Part shown: piece by piece, positions 11,063 to 22,129 of the stretch
Numbering within the stretch: the stretch's first letter is position 1
How the letters are laid out: every line of letters begins with the position of its first letter
Assembly (NCBI GenBank): GCA_001599755.1
Contig: BCHX01000006.1
Coordinates: forward strand, 496,001-560,000
Direction: 5' to 3'
Length of the DNA: 64,000 bases
Source of the DNA: Gliomastix tumulicola
Lineage: Eukaryota > Ascomycota > Sordariomycetes > Hypocreales > Bionectriaceae
Notes under the pieces: model-generated
Seen by the model: only the letters and a program-made list of their open reading frames with translations
Databases searched by the model: none
Told to the model about the DNA's origin: nothing
Position numbers and translations under genes: made by a program

Positions 11063-14000
11063 ATGGCCTCCGAGGTCAATTATTTCACATGTACGCTCGG
11101 CCATGCTGCCGCTCTCAAGAAGCAAGAGCCTGCCAGCGTATCATACAAAAATGTCCTCCAAATGATCCAACACCAGGCGTCGGTCAATCCGAACGCGATC
11201 GCCCTCGGCATGCCAGAGCTCTCAACCAAGGCCGTTTCATCCGGGTCAAGTCGCGAGCTCACATTTGGCGAACTTTCTCAGCTGGCTGGTCGTGTATCCA
11301 TCGTGCTGTCTCAGGACGTGACGCCACGGACGACGATAAATGATGAAACGGATGAAACCGTCGTCGCTTTGATATGTCCGAGTGGCATTGAATTCTCCCT
11401 CGCATGGCTTGGGCTGATGAGACTGGGCTACACTGCTTTATTCCTCGAGTATGTGTTCGTGAGAATCAGTAAAGCGCTGGACAATAGCTGACTGATATGA
11501 ACATACAGCCCCGGTCTGGGCGAAGCGGCGATGAGGCACCTCTGCCAAACATTGCACGTCCAAACCGTAGTGGTACACCTTGACATGCTGCCTAAGATGG
11601 CAGACAGACGCCTAGCCCCAAGACTCGTTCAAGTGCCGCGCCTTTCAGACCTTCATAATCATACGCCCCTTCCACGTCCCCTGGAGCACTGTCACATCCC
11701 GTCCAATGCATACATCTGTCATTCCTCCGGAACAGCAAGCGGTCTCCCGAAGCCGATTTACCAAAGCCAGCAGGGCGTCGTCGGCTGCCTATATCCTTTT
11801 CCAAGAAGGGGTGACGGAGGCCCCGTGCCCGCGACATTCACAGTCACGCCTCTCTTCCACGGCGGAACACCAGATTGTCTTCGAGCATGGTCCAGTGGCG
11901 CGATGTGTTGGATTTTCCCTCAAGCCTCGGTGCCCATTACAGGTACAAATGTCATCAAGGCGGTAGAGGCAGCGCGGGTAGGAGCAGTCGACGTGGGATA
12001 CTTCTCCTCTGTCCCGTTCGTGCTGCAGATGCTCCTTGATGTAGATCGCGATGAAGGACTTGAACTCCTGAAGACGTTTGATCTAGTGGGCTTCGGAGGC
12101 GCCGCTCTTCCACGGACAGTCGGTGATAGACTCGCCCAGGCGGACGTGAAGCTCCTCTCCCGAATGGGCAGCGCCGAATGCGGATTCCTCATGTCTTCAC
12201 ATCGTGACTACTCCAATGACACGGAGTGGGAGTACATGCGGCCCATATCTGACACATCCTTGTTGTCTTTTGAAGGCCGTGGAGAGGGGCTATCAGAACT
12301 CGTGGTCCGTGAGAGATGGCCATTCAAAACCAAGACCAACTACGAAGAGGGGAATGCCTATGCCACAGCAGACTTATTCGAGCCTCATCCTCACAAGCTG
12401 AATGTCTGGCGGTATCATGGCAGAGCGGATGCACAGATTGTGCTTGCCAACGGGAAGAAGTTCGACCCTGTGCCAGTGGAAGCAGATATCATGGCTGCCG
12501 CCGCTGGACTGGGACTTCGTGATGTTCTCATCTTCGGCACCGACATGAGTCAGGCTGGCGCTCTGCTATTTCCAAATCCGGCTGTCAAGTCCACTACCGC
12601 TTTTGTCGATTCTGTTTGGAACATAATCGATGAGATGAACAGTCGGTCACAGAGCCATGCTCGCATATCAAAGTCGATGCTCATCGTCGTCACCATGGAT
12701 GAGGCCGATGATCCACCACTACCAAGAAGTAGCAAGGGCACCATCATGAGGGCTAAAGCCGAGGCGGTGTATGAGCGATATATCAAGCCTGCATCATCAG
12801 TGTCTGCTGACTCGATGCCCATTCCCGATGATGAGCTACTGGAGGCGGTGACGGCAGCCTTTGCCGACATATTGGGTAGGGAGGTTGATCGAGACCGGGA
12901 TCTGTACCAACAAGGAGTCGACTCAATCTATTGTGCACAAATCAGAAGCAAGTTGGAGTCTTTGGACCTGATCGATGGAACCCTTCCGCTCAACGTGGTT
13001 TATGATCAACGCACAGTGACTGGTCTGGCAAGATATCTTCTGCGCCTTCGTCACGGGATCGTGGAAGACAGCTCGAAAGAGATGGACGCAGGACTTGAGG
13101 CCATGAAGAATCTTGTCGATCAGTATGGTGTATTCCGGTTCTCTGACATTCCAAAGGATACGGGACGACAGAACCATGTCGAAAACACGGTTGTTCTTAC
13201 CGGCGCGACTGGTTTCCTCGGTGCTCACATACTTCATGCCCTTCGCCGAGATCCTTCGATCAAAAATATCTTCTGCCTCGTACGAGCGCGGGATAATGGC
13301 GAGGCCACTGGACGGGTCTCCAGAGCATTGATCCAATATGGTAGGCCCGGACTGGACGTTCCCGCTGGTTCAACGAGGTGTCTGGCCTGCAACCTTTCCG
13401 CTGCAGACCTTGGCCTATCTGCGAATGATTGGCTATCAATTGTGCACGAGGCAACGGTGTTTATCCACGCGGCTTGGGCAGTGAACTTCACTCTTGGCCT
13501 CCCTTCCTTCGAAGACCAGATCAGCGGCACCAGGAATCTCATCAACTGTGCGCACGCAGCTCATGCCAGATTCTTCTTCCTCAGCTCCACAGCCGCCGTC
13601 AGTACCTCATCATTAGATTCTATTCCGGAGACACTGTCTCGAGACCCATCGGATGCCTCGCCTCTGGGCTATTCGCGCTCGAAATGGGTCGCCGAGCGGA
13701 TCTGCGACGCCGCAAACAAGGTAAATGGCACACCGTTTGTGTCCGTTTTACGTGTCGGCCAGCTGTGCGCGAATGAGAAGGGCATTTGGAATGCTAGCGA
13801 GGCGTATCCGCTGATGCTCTCGACGGCGAGGGTGACTGGATGCTTGCCCATGATTGATGACAGACTGGACTGGATTCCAGTCGAGAAGGCTGCGCAAGCC
13901 GTTTTGGAGATCACTCAACACGAGTCAAAGGACACGGTCACGCCGGTCTATCATGTGGTGAACTGCCGTGAGAGTCCGACTTGGTCGATGCTCCTACGTC

Positions 14001-14335
14001 GGTTGAAAGGCAGGGATGAAAGCGCCTGGATTCGGGATGTCTCGGCATGGGATTGGGTCGAGAAGTTGGAGAGTGCGATCAAGGAAGGCGGCTATAGCCA
14101 TCGTCCATCCCAGGCTCTGCTCGACCTGTGGAAAACGAGGTACTGGAGGGCAGGTGAGATGCAGTCAAATGGGGACACGCAAAGGCGCTCAGAAGCCCCG
14201 GTATTTGAGACCTCCCGGGCCCAGGCTGCTTCACTGTTGATGAAGAATATCAGACCCTTTGATCTCACAAGAGTAGATGATATCTGGAACTGGGTGGATC
14301 GGACGATACCCTCACAGGGACATCAAGGACATTAG
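11063..14335 (+). CDS. NRPS-like carboxylate reductase (adenylation - thiolation - thioester reductase)
   Basis: Two exons, 11063-11448 and 11509-14335, encode 1070 aa, typical of fungal A-T-R enzymes. The adenylation domain (about residues 25-500) contains CHSSGTASGLPKPI, a variant of the A3 nucleotide-binding motif. The carrier domain has its phosphopantetheine serine in YQQGVDSIYC (about residue 599). The reductase domain starts with the Rossmann motif VVLTGATGFLGAHI (about 694) and has the SDR-like catalytic pair in YSRSKWVAE (about 849). Such proteins activate a carboxylic acid with ATP, tether it as a thioester and release it as an aldehyde or alcohol with NADPH. There is no condensation domain. 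The substrate is unknown. It is divergent from an aldo-keto reductase, hinting at a small metabolite locus. Confidence 0.93.
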
Positions 14336-14589
14336 TGAGGCAGAGTGAACTAAGCAAAGAGTAGAGTAGCATTGGTTAATTAGCTACAAAATCACTCACT
14401 CGACGGCGCCAGGCCTATCGGATATTAGAACACAGACGTGCATGATCTCGGCAAAATACACCGAGCTACAGAAAATGATGACGGACCCCCTCCTTTCCCA
14501 GCCACCCCCACCTCATATGAGGCGAATCTTGGGCCTTCACTCATCCCATCCAATTCATCAAAGTCGACTGCCAGATCGATACCAGCAAG

Positions 14590-16292
14590 ATGGAGTACGA
14601 TACTAAAGTCCGTACGTGCAAGGCTTGTTCGTCTTGGTCTGTTGGATGCTCAGACTGACCGTCACGCAGCGCAGTACAACACGGCGGACACGACGTCGTT
14701 TGCCTACGACTCCGTCCACAAGCGATGGCCCATCATCATCGTGAGATGCCTCCGGGTTTTTTTTCCAAGCTGTATCTGACAGGGTCGGCGACAGGACAAC
14801 GCTATCGACGATGTCAAGCGCGCGGTCTCTAAAACCGAGGATGCCGGCAAGCAGGCCGAGGGGAGCAAGATCATCGACCAGCTGGCCTTGCTCAAGTCCG
14901 ACATGATCGACGGCAAAGTACTGAGGTAACAGTTGCATCGCTCTGTTTGTTATCCTCCGGGTACTGACAGTCCTCGTCACCAAGCCCGCTGCCTGAGGAT
15001 GGCTTCCAGGAGGAGATCGCTGCATACAACAAGGAGATCGAACAGCTCGGCAATCCCAGCTGGCACAAGGTGCCCTGGCTGTTCAGCGAATGCTACATGT
15101 ACAGGTATGGCGGTTCTTTACCTTTCCTGATACCAAAGGATGAATAAAAACGACAGTGATACTGACGGACCCAGACGCATCCACAGCATCTTCCTGACCT
15201 CCGCCCACTGGAAGACCTACGACATCTTCGCCTTCCAAAAGATCGACGGCTTCCGCAACTCCCGCATTGGCGTCCTCGAGCTCGCCGCCCGCTACAAGGA
15301 TCTCGTCCAGCAGATCCGCGCCTCGGGCCCCGGCGATGAGGAGACGGAGAAGGTCCTCTTCGCCGAGATGTTCGACATCTGCCTCTGGGGCAACGCGACG
15401 GACCTCTCCCTGCTGACGACGCTCACGCGCGACGACATTGAGCGGCTGCAGGGTGCCCAGGCGCGTAAGGCCGCTGAGGCGAATATCCTCGTGAATCATA
15501 CACCGGCCGCGTTCGAGCTGCTGAAGAACCTCAAGGCAGAGGGGGGCGAGCGTAGGGTGGACTTTGTGCTGGATAATGCCGGGTTTGAGCTGTTTGCTGA
15601 TTTGATTCTGGCTGGGTATTTGCTGGCCACGGGACTCGCGACGACGATTGTTCTGCATCCCAAGTCGATCCCGTGGTTCGTGTCTGACGTGATGCCGGCT
15701 GATTTCGCAGCCCTGCTCCAGGCGATGGCGAGCCCTCGGTCTTTCTTTGAGGCGTCGGCGGATGGAAAGCCGGAGAAGGCACTCACAGAGAAGGAGGTCG
15801 AGGATGTGTCTTTTCTGTTCCAGGAGTGGGCGACAATGCATTCTGAGGGCCAGCTGGTGATCAGGCCAAACCGCTACTGGACGGCTGGTGGGAGCTTCTG
15901 GCGCCTGCCGTATGAGGCTAAGGAGCTGTACGATGATCTTAAGGAGTCCAAGCTGGTCATCTTTAAGGGCGACCTGAACTACCGCAAGCTCACCGCAGAC
16001 GTACGTATTGGCCCCGCGAAGGGCGTGAAGGCGAGTAAGCTAACCTCGTTCGTGAATATAGGCCGCCTGGGATCCTACGACGCCCTTCTCCGAGGCTGTC
16101 GGGTCTCTCGGTCCCAAGTCTGGTCTCAACGTCCTCTCGCTCCGTACTTGCAAGGGCGATGTGGTGGTCAACCTTCCGCCGGGCAAGGATGAGGAGCTTC
16201 GGGCGACGGAGGGTGGCGGTGGTGACAGTGGTGCCAGGAAGTGGGCTTGGGGCGGTAAATGGGCGGTCATCAGCTTGTCTAAGGCGGAGTAG
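14590..16292 (+). CDS. DUF89 / ARMT1-like metal-dependent damage-control phosphatase
   Basis: Six exons (14590-14611, 14670-14740, 14795-14925, 14985-15104, 15175-16000, 16062-16292) encode 466 aa with an unbroken frame. The sequence begins MEYDTKVPQYNTADTTSFAY and continues with the eukaryotic DUF89 hallmarks WHKVPWLFSECYMYRRI, LWGNATDLSLL and DNAGFELFADLILAGYLL, which hold the metal-binding Asp/Asn residues. Yeast and human relatives dephosphorylate damaged or side-product sugar phosphates such as fructose-1-phosphate. This is a conserved housekeeping function and probably unrelated to the neighbouring NRPS-like gene. The first exon is only 22 nt and was chosen because it restores the conserved N-terminus with GT-AG sites. 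Confidence 0.9.
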
Positions 16293-16710
16293 TATGGATG
16301 GGTCAATATAGATGGGATTGATGGATGAGGGCTCTCGACGAACTACGCTATACTCTCAGTGCCTATCCATCACTTTCATGGTCTTTCTGTAGTCTGGTCT
16401 ACCTAACACATAGACAGAACCGTGTCATCAAGGCATCGGCAAGTATCCGAATGGTGCTAGAAATTCACCAGGCCAAATCTATCTGTTAATTCAATTTACA
16501 CCTTGTACGTTATCCAAATCAGATCTCTAACAGCCGTTCTGCGCTGGAAACATATGCCAACGCAGACAGAACAAAAAACAACAATATCCTCGTATCCCTT
16601 TGAATGAGAGCGTGTCCATCCATCCATCCGTCCGTCCGAGCCAGGCGGGATCATCAAAAGGTATCCGTTACATTCTCTCCCAGCCATCTTTCCCTCGTTT
16701 CCTCCCCCAC
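16293..16710. other. Convergent intergenic region
   Basis: These 418 bp lie between convergent DUF89 and RBR genes and hold their 3' flanks. There is a short ccatccatccgtccgtcc microsatellite near 16618-16636. No gene was seen. Confidence 0.5.
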
Positions 16711-17748
16711 CTAAGCAGCAGGCTGTTGCGCAGCTGCAGCCTGACCCTGTCCTGCAGGCTGATCCTGTCCCGCAGGCGGCGCCCGGCCACCTGGATCAAG
16801 CGGTTGGAGAACAAACACCACAAGGTTGAGGCATAGTCTACCAAGCCAATAGTAACCCATCCGAAGTCGACGCGCTCCCTGGTATCTTCGGTTCCTCTGA
16901 GGGGGCGGTGCTGGCTCGGGGATAGGCTGCTGTTGCGCTTGGGCAGGCGCAGGTGCTGGAGCTGGAGCTGGAGCTGGAGCTGGAGCTGGTGCCCGAGCTG
17001 GTGCCCGAGCTGGTGCCCGAGCTGGCGCAGGTGCTGGTGCTGGAGCTGGTGCTGGTGCTGCAGCCGGAGCCGGTGCTCGTGCCCGAGCCGGTGCTGGTGC
17101 TGGTGCTGGCTGCTGTTGACGTCGTGCGGGAATCAGGTTCCTACCCGTGGGATGCTGCCCGACGAGCCACCTATGCTCCCAGTCCGTGCATCCACACTGC
17201 GGCCAAGGACCGCCGCAGTCGTAGCAAAAGTCGTAGCCGCAGAGGCACATGATGAAGTTGCACCCGTCGACGCGCTCCACGAACGTCCAGCAGTTGCTGC
17301 ACTGCTTCCACTCCTGCTTCTTGGCGAGGGCGTGCAGCGCATTCCTGCCGTCGTCCCTGGGGCAGGGGGCCTTGCCGTGGGCCGTGCGGCCGCAGACCCG
17401 ACACGTCTGGGTCGCGCACTTGGGGCACTGCATGTTGAGGCGGATGGGCTGGCCCATTGTCGGGATGAAGGCGGAGCAGTTGGCGGCGTGGCAGTAGACG
17501 CGGTCCCTCGCGGGCGTTGCGAACTCGACGACCTTTTCGTCGTACTTCTTGGCCATCTCGCGGGAGACGAGCTTGAGGGCGGGCTCGAGGGGGATCGCCT
17601 GGCGGCAGCACTTGGGCGGGAAGTCCTGTTCGCAGGTGAGGGACGACTTGAAGAGCCGTTCGAGGCAGTCGGTGCAGTAGACGTGCAGACAGGTCGAGAC
17701 GAGCGCCCGGGCCGTGGGCGTCTCTTCGAGGCAGCCGGTGCAGTTCAT
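16711..17748 (-). CDS. RBR-type (RING-IBR-RING) E3 ubiquitin ligase with Ala-Pro repeat tail
   Basis: Single exon, 345 aa. A degenerate RING1 is seen at the start (CTGC at 3-6, then C20/H22/C25/C28 in STCLHVYCTDC). The in-between-RING domain spans about 80-130 with CHAANCSAF, MQCPKCATQTC and CRVCGRTAHGKAPC. RING2 spans 150-186 (CSNCWTFVERVDGCNF, CLCGYDFCYDCGG), with C163 in the expected position of the catalytic cysteine that carries ubiquitin. After residue 213 comes a long run of Pro-Ala dipeptides with interspersed Arg, then a short hydrophobic segment (YYWLGRLCLNLVVFVL) and a Gln/Ala/Pro tail. The substrate is unknown. The Ala-Pro run is encoded by a repetitive stretch listed separately. 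Confidence 0.88.
   Translation of the reverse strand: MNCTGCLEETPTARALVSTCLHVYCTDCLERLFKSSLTCEQDFPPKCCRQAIPLEPALKLVSREMAKKYDEKVVEFATPARDRVYCHAANCSAFIPTMGQPIRLNMQCPKCATQTCRVCGRTAHGKAPCPRDDGRNALHALAKKQEWKQCSNCWTFVERVDGCNFIMCLCGYDFCYDCGGPWPQCGCTDWEHRWLVGQHPTGRNLIPARRQQQPAPAPAPARARAPAPAAAPAPAPAPAPAPARAPARAPARAPAPAPAPAPAPAPAPAQAQQQPIPEPAPPPQRNRRYQGARRLRMGYYWLGRLCLNLVVFVLQPLDPGGRAPPAGQDQPAGQGQAAAAQQPAA
16941..17110 (-). repeat. Short tandem repeat coding a Pro-Ala run in the RBR protein
   Basis: The plus strand shows runs of ctggag and gtgcccgagctg units. On the minus strand they code alternating Pro and Ala, with Arg in the gcccga-derived units. Such DNA expands and contracts easily, so tail length may vary between strains. 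The opposite strand is also open here (Leu-Glu and Val-Pro-Glu-Leu runs), a by-product of the repeat rather than a gene. Confidence 0.8.
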
Positions 17749-19053
17749 CGTTTCGTTTCGTTGGGGAGGCTGGAATGCGATCTCGAAGTACCGAAGGCGC
17801 GTGTTTTTCGTTCGTTCGTGCGCCGTATGTCGGTGGCTGATTCGCGCCGACCAGCCGGGATCCTTGCTTCCTCTTCCTCCCGCGGAGAGGTATCAGGATG
17901 ACGACGAGGCTTCCAGTCGGCGAAATGGTCGAGGGTTTTGTAGTGAAGAAGAATCGCCATCACAGAAGGCCTCAGTCAGAGGGGAGGACCAAGGTGGGGG
18001 AGGCTTTATTCTTGTTTGTGGCGGGAAGTGAATTTGACTTCTCCGGCCTTGTTGAAGGGGAAAATTGTTCTATCTGGTGGCGTCGTGTTCTGACAGCTCA
18101 CTCACCGCTCTTCAGGGAAGAGGAGGCTGGGTACACAAGGAATTAATGGGTGGGAATTTCAGAGAATCGTTTTTTGGCGGGTGTGCGCAGATGTCATGTG
18201 AAGAGCCGTCACTCCGTCCCGTCTGTGAAACCAGCGCCCTTCTGTAAGTACGTGTTCCTCACCTTTTGTTGCCACAGCGACTACAGCGAATACGGCGACT
18301 ACCATCAGATAATGCCACCATTCGCGTCACTCATTGCGACCATGCAGTCTCTCTGCTAAGGCATCCTATATTTCGTTAAAATCCGAGCATATTGGGAGCC
18401 ATATTTTCGCACCAGAGAAGTGCAGAGTACACTCGGTAGCATCGCCCCCGTTCGACACCCAATAATCACCTGATGATATTACATCGCCTCCATCTCGACA
18501 TTCGATCGTCCAGTCGGTTGACCTTCCAGCCGCATCTGTATTCTGCTCGTCAAGTCCTTCTCAGCTCTCAACCTGTCTCGTCATGCGATGCTGATAGACT
18601 GCAGCTTAGTCCATGGCCTTCCCGAATTCGCCCGGCCCTCATCCTCTCCGCACCCGGACCACGCCCGCCTTCCACCGCCTCCTCGACAAGTGCATTTAAC
18701 CGGATACCGAGTCTCAAGCAAGAAACGACGAAGAAAGCGACCAAGGCCGAAGCCGCAAGCTAAATCCTTCATCCAAGTCCCAGCGTTGTGCGGTGCGGGG
18801 GAGTTTGTGGGGGAAGTTGGAGATTGCCCGGCGCCATGGGGAGGTAGTGGATGATATGCATCGAAACGCAGGGGATGTCGACGATGAGGATTCCTCATTG
18901 GTGGAATCATATTTCCTTCGGTTGTTTTGCACTACAGGGGACATGCCTTGACTTTTATCCGGGCGAGCCTCTATAAGCCGAGCTTCCAGACTTCCGTGCC
19001 AATCCTAGAGGCGTCAGTCGTGTTTACTCACATCCTCCAGCCCTGTTGCAGCA
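17749..19053. other. Divergent intergenic region
   Basis: This 1.3-kb region lies between the RBR ligase and the carboxylesterase and contains both promoters. Open frames present are short and without recognisable domains. No RNA gene or repeat was seen. Confidence 0.5.
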
Positions 19054-20798
19054 ATGAGAGGCCTGGAATTGATACTGGGCCTGGCTGGCCTGGTGGCCGG
19101 GGCGAATTGCTCGAACCCGCCGAAAGCGCAGACCGTCAATGGCACATATGTTGGGAAACGGCTCCCGTCGTGGGACCAGGACGCCTTTCTCGGTATCCCT
19201 TTTGCTCAGCCACCTCTCGGCGATCTGCGATTCCGCCATCCACAGTCCATTGACTCGTCATTTGACGGTGAACGCAATGCCACCGAGTACGGCTACAGCT
19301 GCATGCAGTATGGGCAGAATCTCGCTCTGTCTGAGGACTGCTTGACCATCAACGTCGTGCGTCCGTCTGAGAAGTCAGATGAGCCGCTGCCGGTGCTGTA
19401 GGTCGATCCGGGCTGAGTCTTGCATCATCTGGAATGGAATACTAACTAACTTGGGTTTCAGCGTCTGGATTTATGGAGGCGGGTTGTACACGGGCAGCAC
19501 CGCCGACCCACGATACAACATGTCGGGCATCGTCAAAGTGAGCCAGGACATGGGCCAGCCCGTCATCGGCGTGAGCATCAACTACCGCGTTGGAATCTGG
19601 GGCTTCCTCCAGTCCTTTGATCTGCTCCGCGAGGGCTCTAGCAACGCTGGTCTGCTCGACCAGAGGCTTGGCCTCCAATGGATTCAGGAGAACATTGCGT
19701 CCTTTGGCGGTGATCCAGACAAGGTCGTGGTCTGGGGCGAGAGTGCTGGAGCACAGAGTATTGCGTATCAGATGTTCAGCTATGAGGGTCGGGATGATGG
19801 CTTGTTCCGTGGAGCCATCCTGGAAAGTGGTGGCATCACTGGTGCCCAGGTGAGTTGAATTTCTACGGCTATTCTGCTGGGAGGGTGTCTAACTTCGCCA
19901 GATCCACGACCTGCCCTACTATGCAGTCCCTTACGAAAACCTGACCCGTACCGCAGGATGCTGGACCTCCAGCAACCAACTGGGCTGCCTCCGCTCCGTC
20001 TCGCAAGACGACCTCTACCGCGCTCAGCAGTCGCTTACGTGGAACCCCCTCATCGACGGCGAGTTCCTCACTGGATATCCGAGCCAGCTCATCCGCGAGG
20101 GGCAGTACGTCAAGATCCCCCTCCTCATCGGCGCCAACACGGACGAAGGCTTCGGCATCGGCAATCCCGAGACGGATCAGGACCTCTTCCACGAGATGTA
20201 CCGTTGGAGGAACTACGGCCTCAGCGCACCGAACATGCGCAAACTCATGGATCTCTACCCCGACGACCCGTGCTACAGTCCTCCCTACGCCGTCTGGAAC
20301 TGCACCCGCAATCCGTCCCGCAAGAAGCAGGCACGACGAGCGACGGCCATCGGCGCCGACATCACTATGATCTCTGGTCGACGAAAGATGGCCGAGCTGC
20401 TCACCCAGGACGGCATGCCGGTCTACAGCTACCGATTTGACCAGCGCAAGTGGGATGGCCCGGAGTGGGATGGCGTACGACACTTCGACAACGTCCAGTT
20501 CTCCTTCCAGAACATCTCCGGCACGCTTGGTCCTAGCCCGGAGTACGATAGCCATGCGGACCTGGCGCGGGCGATTGGTCAGGCGTACATCCGGTTCACG
20601 TATGAGCTAGATCCGAACTACAACGACAAGTACGGCGAGCAGGAGAATCAGCTGCCCGACTGGCCCGTGTACGACCTCGATGAGCCGACGAATATGGTGC
20701 TGAATGCGACGGAGAACTGGGTCGAGGAGGATACTTGGAGGAAGGAGCAAATCGACTTCATCAACAGCTTTGAAGTTGCTCGAGAGCTTTATGGCTAG
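19054..20798 (+). CDS. Secreted type-B carboxylesterase / lipase
   Basis: Three exons, 19054-19397, 19462-19849 and 19902-20798, encode 542 aa. A signal peptide (MRGLELILGLAGLVAGA) precedes the mature enzyme. The family motifs are complete: FLGIPFAQPPLGDLRF near the N-terminus, SEDCLTINV, oxyanion-hole YGGG, nucleophile serine in GESAGAQS, acid in GANTDEGFG and the C-terminal histidine region VRHFDNVQFSF. Several N-glycosylation sequons are visible (NGT, NAT, NMS, NIS). The enzyme would hydrolyse ester or lipid substrates outside the cell; the exact substrate cannot be read. The C-terminus ends with FEVARELYG. All introns are GT-AG. Confidence 0.93.
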
Positions 20799-21067
20799 CC
20801 GATGGCTGGAGAACATTGAATATTGAAAGCGATGCGGTTGGACAGGAATACAGTCCATTCCTCAATAAGCTACCTAACTAGTATGCATTTGACTGCTGCT
20901 GCCCTGAGACTATGGTGAATGAAATACCCTCATCTCAGCTCCGGGATTAGACACCATAGTGGTCTGAGAGCCATAATAGCTTGTCCTTATATAATGCTTC
21001 ATCCGTCAAACGACTCTACAACCGAATTGAATCATCCCATTCAACGATCCTCCATGCCAACTAGTCT

Positions 21068-22129
21068 TTACTCCAACGAAGCAAGCCAATCCCCCAATAG
21101 TGCGTTGATCTCATCAGGGCCATCCCAATGAGCCCAGTGGGTGAGATCCACACCCTTGATCTCCAGCTTGTCGAATTGATCAGCCATGTTCTCGTAGGTC
21201 TCCTCGGGAAACGTCCTGTCCTGGAACGCAGGAATGAACAGGGTGGGCGCCCGGAAGCGGAAATCACCGGCCTGTGCAAGGGGCAGCTCGTCCTCCCAGT
21301 CGATCCGCCGGGTGCGGTACCAGTTGAACGCGCCACGGAGTCCCTTCTGCAGCAGACTGTCGACGAGGAAGTCCAGTTCCTCCTCACTGACGAGCGTCTG
21401 CGGTCCCAGGAGAGGGAGGAGATCGTAGTCCAGCCCCCTTTCGTTGGAAAATCCGGCCTGTCCGTCGGGCGTCAGTCCACCAAAAGCGGCGTTCAGAAAC
21501 AGCCTGACCGCGGATGGGGTGGTGAAGTTGCGGTCGATGGATTGGTCGCGCCATTGCAGCTGGTAGCCGAGGGTGGCATATGAGCCGTCGGCCACCATCT
21601 CGGCCAGATCGTTCCATTCTGTGGTAAGGCCCAGCCAGGGGGGCGTGTATGGCACGGCAATGGTGAAGAGCCCGCTGACAAGATCGGGGTACCAAAGACC
21701 GACCTTGTAGACCAACCCGGCGCCCCAATCGTGGCCACCGACAATGACCTTCTCGCCGGGAACAATCTGGCCGACGAGGTTCGCGAGGTCCGTGGCCTGC
21801 TCCTTGTGGCTCCAGTGGATGATGTCGCTGGGCGAGTCCGTCCCTGCGTAGCCGATCAGGTCCGGGGCGATGACCTTGTAGCCGAGCTCGGTGAGGAAGG
21901 GGATCTGGAAGCGCCAGGTGTTGGAGACATCGGGGAAGCCATGCAGCAAAAGGATGGTTCCCTTGGGGTCGGTATCCGGCTCGGCGAGAAGGTAGTGGTA
22001 GGTTTTACCGCGAACTTCGTTGTAATGGCTGGTGGTGCCTGGAACAGTCCCGGGCTCGGTGAAGTTCAGAGGGACCGCGGATGCTAGTTGCATCAATGGC
22101 AACGCTGCCAGGACGTTGAAGAAGCGCAT
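21068..22129 (-). CDS. Secreted epoxide hydrolase-like alpha/beta-hydrolase
   Basis: Single exon, 353 aa from the ATG at 22129. A further in-frame ATG at 22180 would hide the signal peptide, so the downstream start (MRFFNVLAALPLMQLASA) is preferred. Epoxide hydrolase features are HGFPD (63-67), the nucleophile aspartate D134 in GGHDWGAG, IAPDLIGYAGTDSP, lid tyrosines in YQLQW and NWYRTRR, and a C-terminal histidine in THWAHWDGPDEI. The Asp nucleophile separates it from Ser-hydrolases; haloalkane dehalogenase is a less likely alternative. Secretion is unusual for soluble epoxide hydrolases and suggests detoxification of external epoxides. A TATA-like box lies about 95 bp upstream. Confidence 0.88.
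   Translation of the reverse strand: MRFFNVLAALPLMQLASAVPLNFTEPGTVPGTTSHYNEVRGKTYHYLLAEPDTDPKGTILLLHGFPDVSNTWRFQIPFLTELGYKVIAPDLIGYAGTDSPSDIIHWSHKEQATDLANLVGQIVPGEKVIVGGHDWGAGLVYKVGLWYPDLVSGLFTIAVPYTPPWLGLTTEWNDLAEMVADGSYATLGYQLQWRDQSIDRNFTTPSAVRLFLNAAFGGLTPDGQAGFSNERGLDYDLLPLLGPQTLVSEEELDFLVDSLLQKGLRGAFNWYRTRRIDWEDELPLAQAGDFRFRAPTLFIPAFQDRTFPEETYENMADQFDKLEIKGVDLTHWAHWDGPDEINALLGDWLASLE

Noticed and set aside
16930..17110. Minisatellite as a possible centromeric or telomeric repeat
   Set aside because: It is purely coding and confined to one gene; no TTAGGG-type repeats occur in the window.
16953..17252. Plus-strand frame with Leu-Glu and Val-Pro-Glu-Leu runs
   Set aside because: It is the antisense reading of the Ala-Pro repeat of the RBR gene.
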